This document shows positions 20,410 through 28,790 of a stretch of 64,000 nt of DNA, piece by piece. The DNA lies in the NCBI GenBank assembly GCA_021648845.1, contig JAKJHY010000001.1, positions 1-64,000 on the forward strand. The letters run 5' to 3'. The number at the start of each line of letters is the position of its first letter. Position 1 is the stretch's first letter. Below the pieces are notes generated by a model. It was given only the letters and a program-made list of their open reading frames with translations, was not told the origin of the DNA and did not search any database. The position numbers and the translations under genes are program-made. The DNA is from Mycobacterium sp. MBM (GTDB taxonomy: Bacteria > Actinomycetota > Actinomycetes > Mycobacteriales > Mycobacteriaceae).

Positions 20410-21334
20410 CCCGGTGGCGGGCGCCGCGCATGAGCTGGTGCTGCACATCGGCGATCGCACCGTGCGCGCGGTGGTCACCGAAGTGGCTGCGGCAGTTCGA
20501 CAGCTACGCATCGACGGTGTCGACCTCATGCCCGGGTCCGAGGACTGCACGACCGCTCCCTTCAGCTGCGGCGCCGTCCTGGTTCCGTGGCCCAATCGAG
20601 TCCGCGACGGCCGCTGGGTGCACCGGAGCCGCACCCACCAACTCGAGATCACCGATACGGTCCACGGCAGTGCGCTGCACGGATTGCTGCGCGAGACCGT
20701 CCACCAGGTGCTGGCCCGCACGGCCTCTTCTGTCACGCTCGGCGCGCAGATCATCCCGCGGCCGGGATATCCATTCCACCTCGATACCGAGGTCTGCTAC
20801 CGGCTTGTCGACGATGGACTGGTCGCGACGCACACGCTGCGCAACACCGGATCAGAATCCGCCCCGGCTGCCATCGGCGCGCACCCCTTTCTGATGATCG
20901 GCGACGTCCCCACCGAGACACTGACGCTCACCGTGAACGCATCCCATCACATCGACGTCGATGACCGGCTGATACCGGTCGGCCTCACCGCCGTGGATGG
21001 CACCGGGTGGGACCTGCGCTGCGGGCGCCGCATCGCCGATCTCGATCTCGACGACGCGTGGTCGGGCCTGACTCCTGGCGGCACCCACACCCTGCGCGCC
21101 CCCGACGGCCGCACCGTATCCCTTTGGGCCGACGACAATTTCGGTTTCGTTCAGGTGTTCATCACCCGCGTGTTCCCCCGCGGAGGACAGTTCGTCACCG
21201 CGGTCGCGCTCGAACCGATGACCGCCCCGGCGAACGCGTTGAACAGCGGTGTTGGCCTGCGCTGGCTGGCGCCCCAGGAGTCGATGTCCGCCGCGTGGGG
21301 CATCGGCTTCACCGACGGGTGCGGCCCGCGGTGA
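20384..21334 (+). CDS. galM: aldose 1-epimerase (mutarotase) family protein
   Basis: A 316-residue galactose-mutarotase-like protein interconverting alpha and beta anomers of an aldose. Catalytic His candidates are in [10 protein letters not shown] and GAHPFLM, and the catalytic Glu candidate in [13 protein letters not shown] near residue 287. The ATG at 20384 overlaps the end of galK by 26 bases; a GTG at 20414, after the galK stop, is an alternative. As last gene of the plus operon it would supply alpha-galactose to galactokinase. The symbol reflects family and context, not proven specificity. Confidence 0.85.
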
Positions 21335-21373
21335 GGTGTCGCCGCGACACGTTCGGTCCGGCTCACACCAGGG

Positions 21374-22339
21374 TTAGCCGGTGTCACCGCCGCGGCCGGA
21401 CGAACCGGCGGACCCCGCTGTCCGCGAGGTCGGCCCACTGTCGTTGTCCGCCTTAGGCTTCGACGTGGGGGCACCCGCGGTGGCGGCCGATCGGACCTTC
21501 CGCGGCGTGAGGGACTTCGGCTTCGGGACCTTCAACGCCGGCAGCTTGAAGGTCGGGAACGCGAACGAGGGCTTCTCCGCCTCCACCTCCGCCTCGGCGG
21601 CCTCGGTCACCGCGTCCTCGCCGGTGTTTTCCACGGCGGCCTGCTGTGGTGCGTCGGTGCTCGCCGCGCCGGAAGCCGTGGGCTTGAGCGACGCCGGCGC
21701 GGAATCGCCGGCCTGCGCCGTCGACAGTGTCAACACCGATTCGGTGTCGGGGATCTCCGTCGACGACACGTCCGGTCCCGGTGTTGGTACCCCGACCGCA
21801 TCCGCCGTCGATGCCTGCTGGCCACCGAACAATGCACGTTCGGCGGCGACGAACCCGTCAAAGGCCGCCTTGACCGCGTCGATGAAAAAGCTCAGCGCCT
21901 CCGCCGGGGTGAACTTGCCATAGATATAGGTGCCCTCCAGGGCGCCCACCAAGGCAGTCTGAGTAGCCACGGCCAGCGGGAGGACAAGGCTACGGGCGAT
22001 CAGCTGGGGCTGCTCGGCCCACCGCGGGTCAAGACCTGCCGCCGTGAGAGTCTCGGTCGCGCCGTCGAATATCGGCAGCGTGACCGCGGTCTGGGTGGCA
22101 AACACCGTCGTCAGCGCGTACCCGATGACGCCCACCGGCTGCGCGTAGGGAGCAAATGGGTTATAGGCGGTCAGTTGCACCGGCAGCGTTTTCACCTGGT
22201 GAACCACTGCGGGCCCGACGTTCTCGATTGCGCGCTGCACCGGCGGCGCGCTCACCGTGGCGGCCGTCGTGACCATCACGGCACCGGTCAGCGCCACCAT
22301 CGGTGCCATCCGCACCCGCACATTACTTTGAGCGTCCAC
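21374..22339 (-). CDS. mycobacterial secreted/membrane-anchored protein of unknown function
   Basis: A 321-residue protein from a GTG start preceded by GGGGGAGCGG. The N terminus has basic residues and a hydrophobic stretch (MVALTGAVMVTTAATVSAPP), probably an uncleaved or cleaved signal. Residues about 30-150 are Ala/Thr/Val-rich with aromatic NPFAPYAQPVGVIGYAL; the second half is low-complexity, rich in Ala, Glu, Lys, Pro and Ser, ending in a Gly/Ser tail. I recognise the style from mycobacterial exported hypotheticals but no named family. It converges on galM with a 39-base gap. Function unknown. Confidence 0.75.
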   Translation of the reverse strand: MDAQSNVRVRMAPMVALTGAVMVTTAATVSAPPVQRAIENVGPAVVHQVKTLPVQLTAYNPFAPYAQPVGVIGYALTTVFATQTAVTLPIFDGATETLTAAGLDPRWAEQPQLIARSLVLPLAVATQTALVGALEGTYIYGKFTPAEALSFFIDAVKAAFDGFVAAERALFGGQQASTADAVGVPTPGPDVSSTEIPDTESVLTLSTAQAGDSAPASLKPTASGAASTDAPQQAAVENTGEDAVTEAAEAEVEAEKPSFAFPTFKLPALKVPKPKSLTPRKVRSAATAGAPTSKPKADNDSGPTSRTAGSAGSSGRGGDTG

Positions 22340-22353
22340 CGCTCCCCCTTCGG

Positions 22354-22374
22354 TTAGATGAGGGTTTCATCTAA
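22354..22374. promoter_or_regulatory. palindrome upstream of the secreted-protein gene
   Basis: TTAGATGA - five bases - TCATCTAA, a perfect 8-base inverted repeat starting 15 bases before the start codon at 22339. It looks like a regulator site overlapping the promoter, or an RNA hairpin in the leader. The sequence up to the insertion element at 22470 shows nothing else. Confidence 0.45.
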
Positions 22375-22469
22375 TCACAGATCTGTTTGCTGCCGGGGTT
22401 GAATTGGGCTACTGATAGCTGCATTCACCTAGAAGCGCATTTGCCCCAGCGTGCCACGCACACGAGCTA

Positions 22470-23438
22470 GGGCGTGTCTCCCATATTGGTGTGGGTGTTG
22501 AGGCGATGCTGTTGGGGTGACGACGGGTTCGCGGTATCGGGTTTTCAATGACGCTCAGTGGGAGTTGATTTCGGGGCTTTTGCCGTCTAACCAGGGGCGT
22601 CGGGGGCATCCGTTCGGTGATGACCGGCGGGTGGTCGAAGGCATCGTCTACCGGTACCGCACTGGAGTTCCGTGGCGTGATCTGCCGCGTTCGGAGTTTG
22701 GGCCGTGGCAGACGGTGTGGAAGCGGCATCGTCGCTACGCCAGCGATGGCACGTGGGACCGGGTGCTGCAGATGTTGTTGGCGACCGCTGATGCCGACGG
22801 CCAGCTGGACTGGACGGTCTCGATCGATGCCACGATCAACCGTGCCCATCAGCACGCGACGAACACAACCCGACCTGATCAGGACACAGGGGGCTCGGTC
22901 GAATTACACGGATCTGCCGCTGTGTGAGTGTGAACCTGCAGGTCACGGCATCGGGCGGTCTCGTGGCGGGTTGACCACCAAAATCCACACCGCGGTCGAT
23001 GGTCGCGGACGGCCGCTGGCTGTGGTGGTCACCGGCGGTCAACGCAACGACGGCGCCGTGCTGGCACAGGTTCTCGATGAGATCGTTGTGCCACGTCACC
23101 GCGGGCGTGCTCGTTCGCGCCCCGATGCGGTGATCGCCGATCGGGCCTAGTCCAGCGGAGTCTCCCGACGACTGCTCCGTGGCCGCGGGATCACCGCGGT
23201 CATTCCGCAGAAGCGCGATAAGATCGCCGCGCGAAAACGACGCGGCAGTGCTGGTGGCCGACCGCCAACCCTCGATGAGATGCGCTACAAGCAGCGCAAT
23301 CTCGTCGAACGGTCATACGCACTGCTCAAACAATGGCGCGGGTTGGCCACCCGCTACGACAAACTCGCCATCGTCTACCGAGCCGCAGTCGTCCTGAGCG
23401 CATGCATCATCTGGACGCGCCATTTAGGAGACACGCTC
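22470..23438 (+). mobile_element. IS5 family (IS427-like) insertion sequence, 969 bp
   Basis: Bounded by 12-base terminal inverted repeats GGGCGTGTCTCC (22470-22481) and GGAGACACGCTC (23427-23438), which match at 11 of 12 positions. The flanking dinucleotide TA occurs on both sides (22468-22469 and 23439-23440), as expected for the short target duplications of this group. It carries one transposase in two overlapping frames. It lies between the secreted-protein gene and the maleylpyruvate-isomerase-like gene, only 18 bases before the latter's start, so it may have replaced that gene's promoter. Confidence 0.9.
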
Positions 23439-23441
23439 TAG
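22517..23441 (+). pseudogene. IS5-family DDE transposase, two frames, with internal amber stop
   Basis: Frame A (22517-22927, GTG start) carries the N-terminal domain with FNDAQWELISGLLP and the first catalytic Asp in WTVSIDATINRAHQH. Frame B continues with EPAGHGIGRSRGGLTTKIHT and the second Asp in DAVIAD. The frame change (+1, or equivalently -2) occurs near GGGGGC at about 22890, as in family members that use programmed frameshifting. In frame B a TAG at 23148-23150 interrupts the sequence where relatives have Tyr (A-Y-S-S), a single-base TAC to TAG change. The rest, with the catalytic Glu in NLVERSYALLKQW, is intact in the same frame to 23441. The element is probably immobile on its own. 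Confidence 0.85.
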
Positions 23442-23456
23442 CAGCAGACTGTCACC

Positions 23457-24122
23457 ATGCGGTCCGAGTTGTGGGCAAGTGTGCACGCCGAGCGCGCCGC
23501 CCTCGTCGATGATCTCACCGACCACGAGCACCTCGATTGGACCACGCCCTCGCTGTGCGCCGGCTGGGACGTTCACGACGTCGTCGTCCATCTCGCGGCC
23601 ACCGCGACCCTGTCACTGCCGAGATTCGCCGCAGAGTTGGTCCTTGCCGGATTCCGCCCGCAGCGCATCGCCGACAAGCACATCACCGCAGGCCGTCATC
23701 GCTGCCCGCGACAAGCGCTCGAAGCCCTGCGCTCCGCGACCTACGCGACGGCATCACCGCCGCAACCCATCATCACACGGGTGATCGAGATCGTCGTTCA
23801 CTCAGAAGACATTCGGCGCCCGTTGCAGATCATCCACACCTATGACATGACCCACATCGCCGCGGCCCTGCGCTATCTGTCACGTGACCATCGGTTCGGG
23901 GCGAAGTCCTTGGTCGACGGACTACAGCTGTGCGCGACCGACGCCGATATCGCCATCGGATATGGCGAGCGCGTCGAAGGCCCCGCGGTATCGCTGCTCC
24001 TCGCGGCGTCCGGCCGACGGTCGGCGACCAAAGATCTCAGGGGTCCCGGCCGCCAGGTGTTGGCGCAACGTATGACGTTTCAGCCTCAGACTGTCGATGG
24101 TGATAACGAGGACGCGGACTGA
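23457..24122 (+). CDS. maleylpyruvate isomerase/DinB-like family protein (TIGR03083 type)
   Basis: A 221-residue protein of the actinobacterial mycothiol-dependent maleylpyruvate isomerase N-terminal fold (DinB-like four-helix bundle). The family start LWASVHAERAALVDDL is followed by PSLCAGWDVHDVVVHLAATA near residue 30; His49 and later His residues (TRVIEIVVHSEDIRRPL) could bind metal. Many paralogues exist in mycobacteria with unknown substrates. The start is 18 bases after the insertion element. The 3' end overlaps by 86 bases the oppositely oriented gene at 24037-24861, which is unusual and suggests a rearrangement junction. Confidence 0.75.
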   Translation: MRSELWASVHAERAALVDDLTDHEHLDWTTPSLCAGWDVHDVVVHLAATATLSLPRFAAELVLAGFRPQRIADKHITAGRHRCPRQALEALRSATYATASPPQPIITRVIEIVVHSEDIRRPLQIIHTYDMTHIAAALRYLSRDHRFGAKSLVDGLQLCATDADIAIGYGERVEGPAVSLLLAASGRRSATKDLRGPGRQVLAQRMTFQPQTVDGDNEDAD

Positions 24123-24861
24123 CTGCCGCAACGCGGTGGCTCCGTGCTTCGGCCTCCACTGCCAACGCCTGCAGAATGCGCAACATTCGGCGCTCCGACG
24201 GCGCCGACAAGCTCATGAACTGTCGGTCACGGAGCGCCGCGAGTGCGGGGTGCCACCGGCCGATGCGATGAGCGTTGACCACCTCAGCCGCCGGGGTGGT
24301 GATCCAGTACGGGGCATCTTCTATCCGCAGGACAAGTTTCTCCCAGCCACCGTCAGTATCCAGCGTCAGCTGTTTGCCCGCTGGCGTCAGTCCATGGCGG
24401 TTCACGGCGGCGACCAGTGACGAAAAGGCCGCGGGCCCCTGCTTCGACTCGCACCGGAGTTCACCACCGGCCGCGATCACTTCGGCGACCAAATCTCGCG
24501 CCCGACTCGAGGTTTTCTGTTTCGCCGTCTGCGGGGGCGCTGATTGGTTCAGAGATCCGGCGACTGGGAGACTTGCGACTGCCATACGCTCCAGGGAAGT
24601 ATCAACGTCCACCGGCCGGCTGCGCTTCTTCGACCAGTGGCCGGAGGGATACTCACTCTTTTCCAGATAATGCTGACCCGCTGGCAGGATCGCCGCGCCC
24701 CAGTTCCCGCCCTGCTTCGACACCGATACCAGCCGGCGGGACGCCAGAGCAATGGCCGTCGTTTTGAAGGTGAAGTCCGACCACCGACCATCGGGACACC
24801 CATCGCTGATCCACTGCAGCACGTCCAGCTGTCGACTATTCAGTGGAGCATTCAGGGCCAC
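24037..24861 (-). CDS. actinobacterial mobile-island hypothetical protein, probably C-terminally truncated
   Basis: A 274-residue protein starting MALNAPLNSRQLDVLQWI, followed by a winged-helix-like segment (FKTTAIALASRRLVSVSKQGGNWGAAILPAGQHYLE). I recall longer actinobacterial hypotheticals, often on mobile islands, that share this N terminus and the later segment RRMLRILQALAVEAEARSH. Here the sequence degenerates soon after that segment into residues antisense to the end of the neighbouring maleylpyruvate-isomerase-like gene. This suggests the gene lost its C-terminal part at a recombination junction near 24120. Function unknown; the DNA-binding-like N terminus is inference. Confidence 0.6.
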   Translation of the reverse strand: MALNAPLNSRQLDVLQWISDGCPDGRWSDFTFKTTAIALASRRLVSVSKQGGNWGAAILPAGQHYLEKSEYPSGHWSKKRSRPVDVDTSLERMAVASLPVAGSLNQSAPPQTAKQKTSSRARDLVAEVIAAGGELRCESKQGPAAFSSLVAAVNRHGLTPAGKQLTLDTDGGWEKLVLRIEDAPYWITTPAAEVVNAHRIGRWHPALAALRDRQFMSLSAPSERRMLRILQALAVEAEARSHRVAAVSPRPRYHHRQSEAETSYVAPTPGGRDP

Positions 24862-25022
24862 ATTCGTTTTCGACCACGATGGGGCGTCGACATCTCGTTG
24901 AACGACCGGGGCTGCCGACGGCGAAACTCGCGGAGGTCGCGGCCGCGAGTTCCTTCTCTACAAGCCAACAGATCTCAGCCCGACACGCCGAGCGGCTGCA
25001 AATTCGGCAAACTTTGTCCACA

Positions 25023-25043
25023 AGTAACTACACTGTTGTAACT
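25023..25043. promoter_or_regulatory. imperfect palindrome in the 24862-25372 intergenic region
   Basis: AGTAACTACA - C - TGTTGTAACT, matching at 8 of 10 arm positions, in the 511-base gap between the divergent truncated gene and the DUF2188 gene. TTGTCC sits just upstream (25015-25020). It may be a regulator site or part of a promoter for one of the flanking genes. I see no convincing gene in the rest of the gap. Confidence 0.3.
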
Positions 25044-25372
25044 TGCGGCGCCAGGCCTTTGACCTGGGCGTTTTGCAGTCACTCCACAGCATCCTGTGAG
25101 TGATTTCGGAGTTATCCCCATCGAAGCTAGATCGTTGTCGTTCCGACATACCGCATCTCGTCTGGTGGGGGCTTTAAAATCCAAGAAGGTCCAGACCGAT
25201 GGTCGTTCTGGATGAGAAGTCCCCGGCCTGGAACCTCTTGGCTGCTCTGGCAGGCAGGCCTTGACGGTAACACCGGCACTTGTCGGGAGCAGCGGCCACC
25301 CGCCGCTTGCCCGGCCGTGGACTTCGCCATGCACGGCGTACAACCATGTCTCACAGTGCGTAAGGAGCACCA

Positions 25373-25621
25373 GTGGCGAAGAGTCAAGGGCCGAACAGTC
25401 GGCATGTCGTACCCAATCCCGGTGGCGGGTGGGACGTGAAGAAGCCTCGCGCAAACCGCGCCAGCGCCCACACTGACACCCAGCGAGAGGCCACACAGCG
25501 GGCTACCGAGATCGTCCGCAATAGTGGCGGCGGCGAAGTCCGGATCCACGGTCGCGACGGCCAAGTTCGCGATTCCACTACCATCGCACCGGGCAATGAC
25601 CCGTATCCACCGAAGGGCTGA
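25373..25621 (+). CDS. DUF2188 domain protein
   Basis: An 82-residue protein with GTG start behind AAGGAGCACCA. It shows the DUF2188 pattern: HVVPNPGGGWDVKK near the N terminus, an alpha-helical middle (TQREATQRATEIVRNSGGG), and the terminal block EVRIHGRDGQVRDS with NDPYPPKG. DUF2188 proteins are small single-domain proteins found widely in bacteria and phages, with no established biochemical role. It is three bases upstream of the next gene and almost certainly co-translated with it. Together they lie immediately before the Gabija genes on the same strand. Confidence 0.85.
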   Translation: MAKSQGPNSRHVVPNPGGGWDVKKPRANRASAHTDTQREATQRATEIVRNSGGGEVRIHGRDGQVRDSTTIAPGNDPYPPKG

Positions 25622-25624
25622 GCG

Positions 25625-26245
25625 GTGGCAGGATTGCGGATTCCGAGCATTACCCTTGGCGGTTTCGTCGAGTTTGCCTCGGCGATGTCGAGCGGCCGAA
25701 TTACCGCTGTGCAGAACGTCATTGCGAACGAGTCTGGTGACTACGACCCCAGTCACGACTTCTACCGTCAGTTCCGGATCGCAGTCGCGGAAGGAATCGC
25801 GAACCGCAACGACGAGATCCGCGTGCGCCAGGCGGTGGAACAGTGCACTCCCAAGCGCCGGAAGCACTATGAAGCCTTGGCGAGTGGGTGGATTCGCTGG
25901 CGTAGGGGCAAGGACCTCGAGATCTTCTCTCAACCACGCGAATGGCACTGCGATGGGCTCGATGTCAGAGTCTCACCGCAGTTCGTGTGGAGGAAGAAGG
26001 GCGACACCTATCTCGTATGGTCCTACTTCAAGGACGCTGAGCTGACCCGCGACGGCATCCAGTCTGCCATCCGGCTTATCGAGATGACCCACGCCGATAG
26101 CGGGCATCAGGTTGCGCTGCTCGATGTGCGACGAGGGAATATTCATCACGCGGCGAAACGGCGGCGCAAGGGATTCGACGCGTGGCTGACGAGTGAGGCG
26201 GCTGCCTTCATCTCGCTGCTCGGGTCCATCAGAAACGTCGCGTAG
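25625..26245 (+). CDS. unrecognised 206-aa protein paired with the DUF2188 gene
   Basis: A 206-residue protein from a GTG start, which I cannot assign. The N terminus (ITLGGFVEFASAMSSGRITAVQNVI) is followed by a charged helical part with FYRQFRIAVAEGI and RKHYEALASGWIRW, then a beta-rich C-terminal half: VRVSPQFVWRKKGDTYLVWSYF, then a helix with LIEMT, then HQVALLDVRRGNIHH. The strand-helix-strand order with VALLDVRRG is compatible with a nuclease-like alpha/beta core, but I cannot place catalytic residues. No signal peptide or membrane segment is visible. It follows the DUF2188 gene by three bases. Role in phage defence is only suggested by position. Confidence 0.7.
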   Translation: MAGLRIPSITLGGFVEFASAMSSGRITAVQNVIANESGDYDPSHDFYRQFRIAVAEGIANRNDEIRVRQAVEQCTPKRRKHYEALASGWIRWRRGKDLEIFSQPREWHCDGLDVRVSPQFVWRKKGDTYLVWSYFKDAELTRDGIQSAIRLIEMTHADSGHQVALLDVRRGNIHHAAKRRRKGFDAWLTSEAAAFISLLGSIRNVA

Positions 26246-26555
26246 ATCCCCGCTTCGTCGGGTTAGGTGACGTGACTGATTGGTGCTGTGTGGCTGCATG
26301 AGTCCGCGCCGCGTTGGTGCGGACTCAGGTGCCCCAGCGACGAAGATGCGAGAGCGCGTATCCCAGGCTGACCGGTATAAGTAAAGTGCAATCGCGATAG
26401 CGCGAGCTGGGGAACCGCTGTCCGGGCAACTGACGACGGCACGGCTGGGCATGCGACGCCAGAGATCCAACCACGTGCACGTCCATGCGCGTAGGGTCCA
26501 GCGACGCACCACTAGCCACCTTGAGAAACCTACGACCGGCGCGATTCGGAGATAC
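26246..26555 (+). promoter_or_regulatory. intergenic region before the Gabija genes
   Basis: A 310-base gap. It contains a hairpin TGAGTCCGC (26299-26307) / GCGGACTCA (26319-26327), a perfect 9-base stem with 11-base loop, likely terminating the DUF2188 cluster although no T run follows. Further on, TATAAG at 26376-26381 could be a -10 box; no good -35 is visible 16-18 bases before it. The gajA start is preceded by CGGAG at 26547-26551. Thus the gaj genes probably have their own promoter here. Confidence 0.4.
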
Positions 26556-28790
26556 ATGCACATCAAGTGCTTCCGTGTGGAGAACTTCCGACGACTCAAG
26601 CGCGCGCTGGTACAGCTGGAGGCAGACCGGACGATCTTCGTCGGCGCAAACAACAGCGGCAAGACCTCAGCGACACATCTGTTCCAAATGTTCCTTGGAA
26701 CACAGCCGCGCGTGCCCATCCAGATCTACGACTTCACCGCCGACTGCTGGGACCAATTCACCTCCTTCGATGCCCAGACCGGCAACCCCGAGGCAGAACT
26801 CCCCAGCATCGTCTTCGACCTGTGGTTTGACGTCGACGACGACAATCTGCACCGCGTTCTTGCGCTGCTGCCCAGCTTGGACTGGGCAGGTGAGCCCGTG
26901 GGAGTGCGCATCGCCTACACCGTCCGCGACGGTGCCCAGTTGCTCGTCAACTATCGCGAGGCGTTGGACAAGGCCGCCAGCGAAGCCGGCGACGGCCAAG
27001 GCTCGTACCAGCCCTGGCCGCACAACCTGTTCGATTATCTGACCCGACGACTCCCGCAGGAATACGAGTTCAAGTACTACTTACTCGACGCCACACAATG
27101 CAACGCGGACCTCGAACCCATCGGCGGCTACGAGCCGTTCTTCCTGGGAACGGCCGCCGGCGGTGCGGCCAAGCTACTGGACGCGATCGTCAGGGTCGAC
27201 TTCCTCGACGCGCAGCGCCACCTCTCCGATGCCGAATCACGCGGCAGAAGCGAAGACCTGTCCAAACGGCTGAGTCGCTTCTATGACCGCAATCTGGACA
27301 AACTCGACAATGACATCGACGCGCTCAGCGCGATCGCCGATTCCGAGGACCGGCTCAACGCGCATTTCGCCGAAGTGTTCAAGCCCATCCTTTCCCGCTT
27401 GGGCGAGGTCGGGTACCCCGGACTTGCCAATCCCGGGCTGGTCGTCAAGGCCGAGTTCAATACCCGCGGCATCCTCGGCACCAGCGCCAAGATCCACTAC
27501 GCCTTGCCCGCCGAACCCACCTCAGGGTCACCAACCGGGCACACTCTGCCCGATCAATACAACGGTCTCGGCTTCAAGAACCTCATATATATGGTCGTCG
27601 AGGTCCTCGACTTCCACCAAGCCTGGCTCGACGCCACCACCGACCGTCCGCCGATTCACCTCGTCGTGATCGAAGAACCCGAAGTGCACCTTCACGCTCA
27701 GTTGCAGCAGGTCTTCATTCGCAAGATCCTCGAAATCATCCCCAGTCAAGAACCCGGGTTTCAAACGCAACTGGTCGCGACGACACACTCACCGCACATC
27801 ATCTACGAGAGCAACTTCACACCTATCCGCTACTTTTGCCGCGCTCCCGCACCCGATGGCGTGCACCTCACCGAGGTCAAAAACCTGTCCACCTTTTACC
27901 TCGCCGAAGAACAAACCACCAGGGACTTTCTGCAGCAATACATCAAGCTCACTCACTGCGACCTGTTCTTCGCCGACGCGGCGGTCCTGGTGGAGGGAAA
28001 CGTCGAACGGCTTCTGCTGCCGGCCGTCATCGAACACGTCGTTCCCGAACTCAAGTCCTGCCACCTAACCATCCTCGAAGTGGGCGGCGCCTTCGCCTTT
28101 CGCTTCCAGAAGCTCATGACCTTTCTCGGCCTACCCACCCTCGTGATCACCGACCTCGACAGCGTGCTACCCAGCACTGCCACCGCGGACGCTGATGGCG
28201 ATGACCTCACCGGCTCCAGCTGCCCGGTCGAAACCCCAGGGGCGCGGACCTCGAATCAAACATTGATCCAATGGCTCCCCCAACTCACCGGTGTCGCCGA
28301 TCTTCTCGCAGCTGGTGAGGATCTCAAGGCCCCGGCCCAACCTGATGGATCACCCGGCCTCATCCGGGTTGCCTACCAGACCAGAGAAACCGTCACCTGG
28401 CAAGGCGTTACCGATAAGCGAGCAGGCCGCACCCTCGAAGAGGCTTTCGCCCTACAGAATCTCGACTGGACACAGAGCACTCAAGGCCAGTCTCTGGGCC
28501 TCAAGATCGCTAAAGCCGACGAACTGTCGATCACCGAGTTGCATGACAGACTGTTTAAACGGGTCAAATCCTTCGACAAAACCGCTTTTGCCCTCGGGGT
28601 GATCGCCGCGGTCGACCAGACGTGGCAGGTGCCCGAGTACATCATCGAGGGATTGAGATGGCTCCACACCAAACTCGACTTCGTCGCACCCGAGAGCGTT
28701 GAGGACGCCGCAACACCCGAACCCGGTCCGCCGCATGCCGTGACGCCGACCGATACCGACTCCGCCGCGGATTCGGAGGATGGCCAGTGA
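26556..28790 (+). CDS. gajA: Gabija system protein GajA: OLD-family ATPase-TOPRIM endonuclease
   Basis: A 744-residue SMC/ABC-type ATPase fused to a TOPRIM nuclease. Walker A GANNSGKT is at residues 30-37, the OLD-type signature GLGFKNLIYMVVEVL at about 341-355, Walker B HLVVIEEPEVHLHAQ ending near 378, and the switch His in TTHSPH near 410. The TOPRIM domain follows: VLVEGNVERLLLP (Glu near 480) and VITDLDS (Asp pair near 533). The ATG at 26556 is chosen because HIKCFRVENFRRLK is the usual first strand of this family and CGGAG precedes it. In characterised Gabija systems GajA nicks DNA when nucleotides are depleted during phage infection. At 744 residues it is longer than the roughly 580 of the reference protein. 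The next gene overlaps by four bases. Confidence 0.88.
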   Translation: MHIKCFRVENFRRLKRALVQLEADRTIFVGANNSGKTSATHLFQMFLGTQPRVPIQIYDFTADCWDQFTSFDAQTGNPEAELPSIVFDLWFDVDDDNLHRVLALLPSLDWAGEPVGVRIAYTVRDGAQLLVNYREALDKAASEAGDGQGSYQPWPHNLFDYLTRRLPQEYEFKYYLLDATQCNADLEPIGGYEPFFLGTAAGGAAKLLDAIVRVDFLDAQRHLSDAESRGRSEDLSKRLSRFYDRNLDKLDNDIDALSAIADSEDRLNAHFAEVFKPILSRLGEVGYPGLANPGLVVKAEFNTRGILGTSAKIHYALPAEPTSGSPTGHTLPDQYNGLGFKNLIYMVVEVLDFHQAWLDATTDRPPIHLVVIEEPEVHLHAQLQQVFIRKILEIIPSQEPGFQTQLVATTHSPHIIYESNFTPIRYFCRAPAPDGVHLTEVKNLSTFYLAEEQTTRDFLQQYIKLTHCDLFFADAAVLVEGNVERLLLPAVIEHVVPELKSCHLTILEVGGAFAFRFQKLMTFLGLPTLVITDLDSVLPSTATADADGDDLTGSSCPVETPGARTSNQTLIQWLPQLTGVADLLAAGEDLKAPAQPDGSPGLIRVAYQTRETVTWQGVTDKRAGRTLEEAFALQNLDWTQSTQGQSLGLKIAKADELSITELHDRLFKRVKSFDKTAFALGVIAAVDQTWQVPEYIIEGLRWLHTKLDFVAPESVEDAATPEPGPPHAVTPTDTDSAADSEDGQ

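Noticed and set aside
25127..25948. 273-codon minus-strand frame across the DUF2188 and 206-aa genes
   Set aside because: No recognisable motifs; the plus-strand DUF2188 gene matches its family and has a proper ribosome-binding site.
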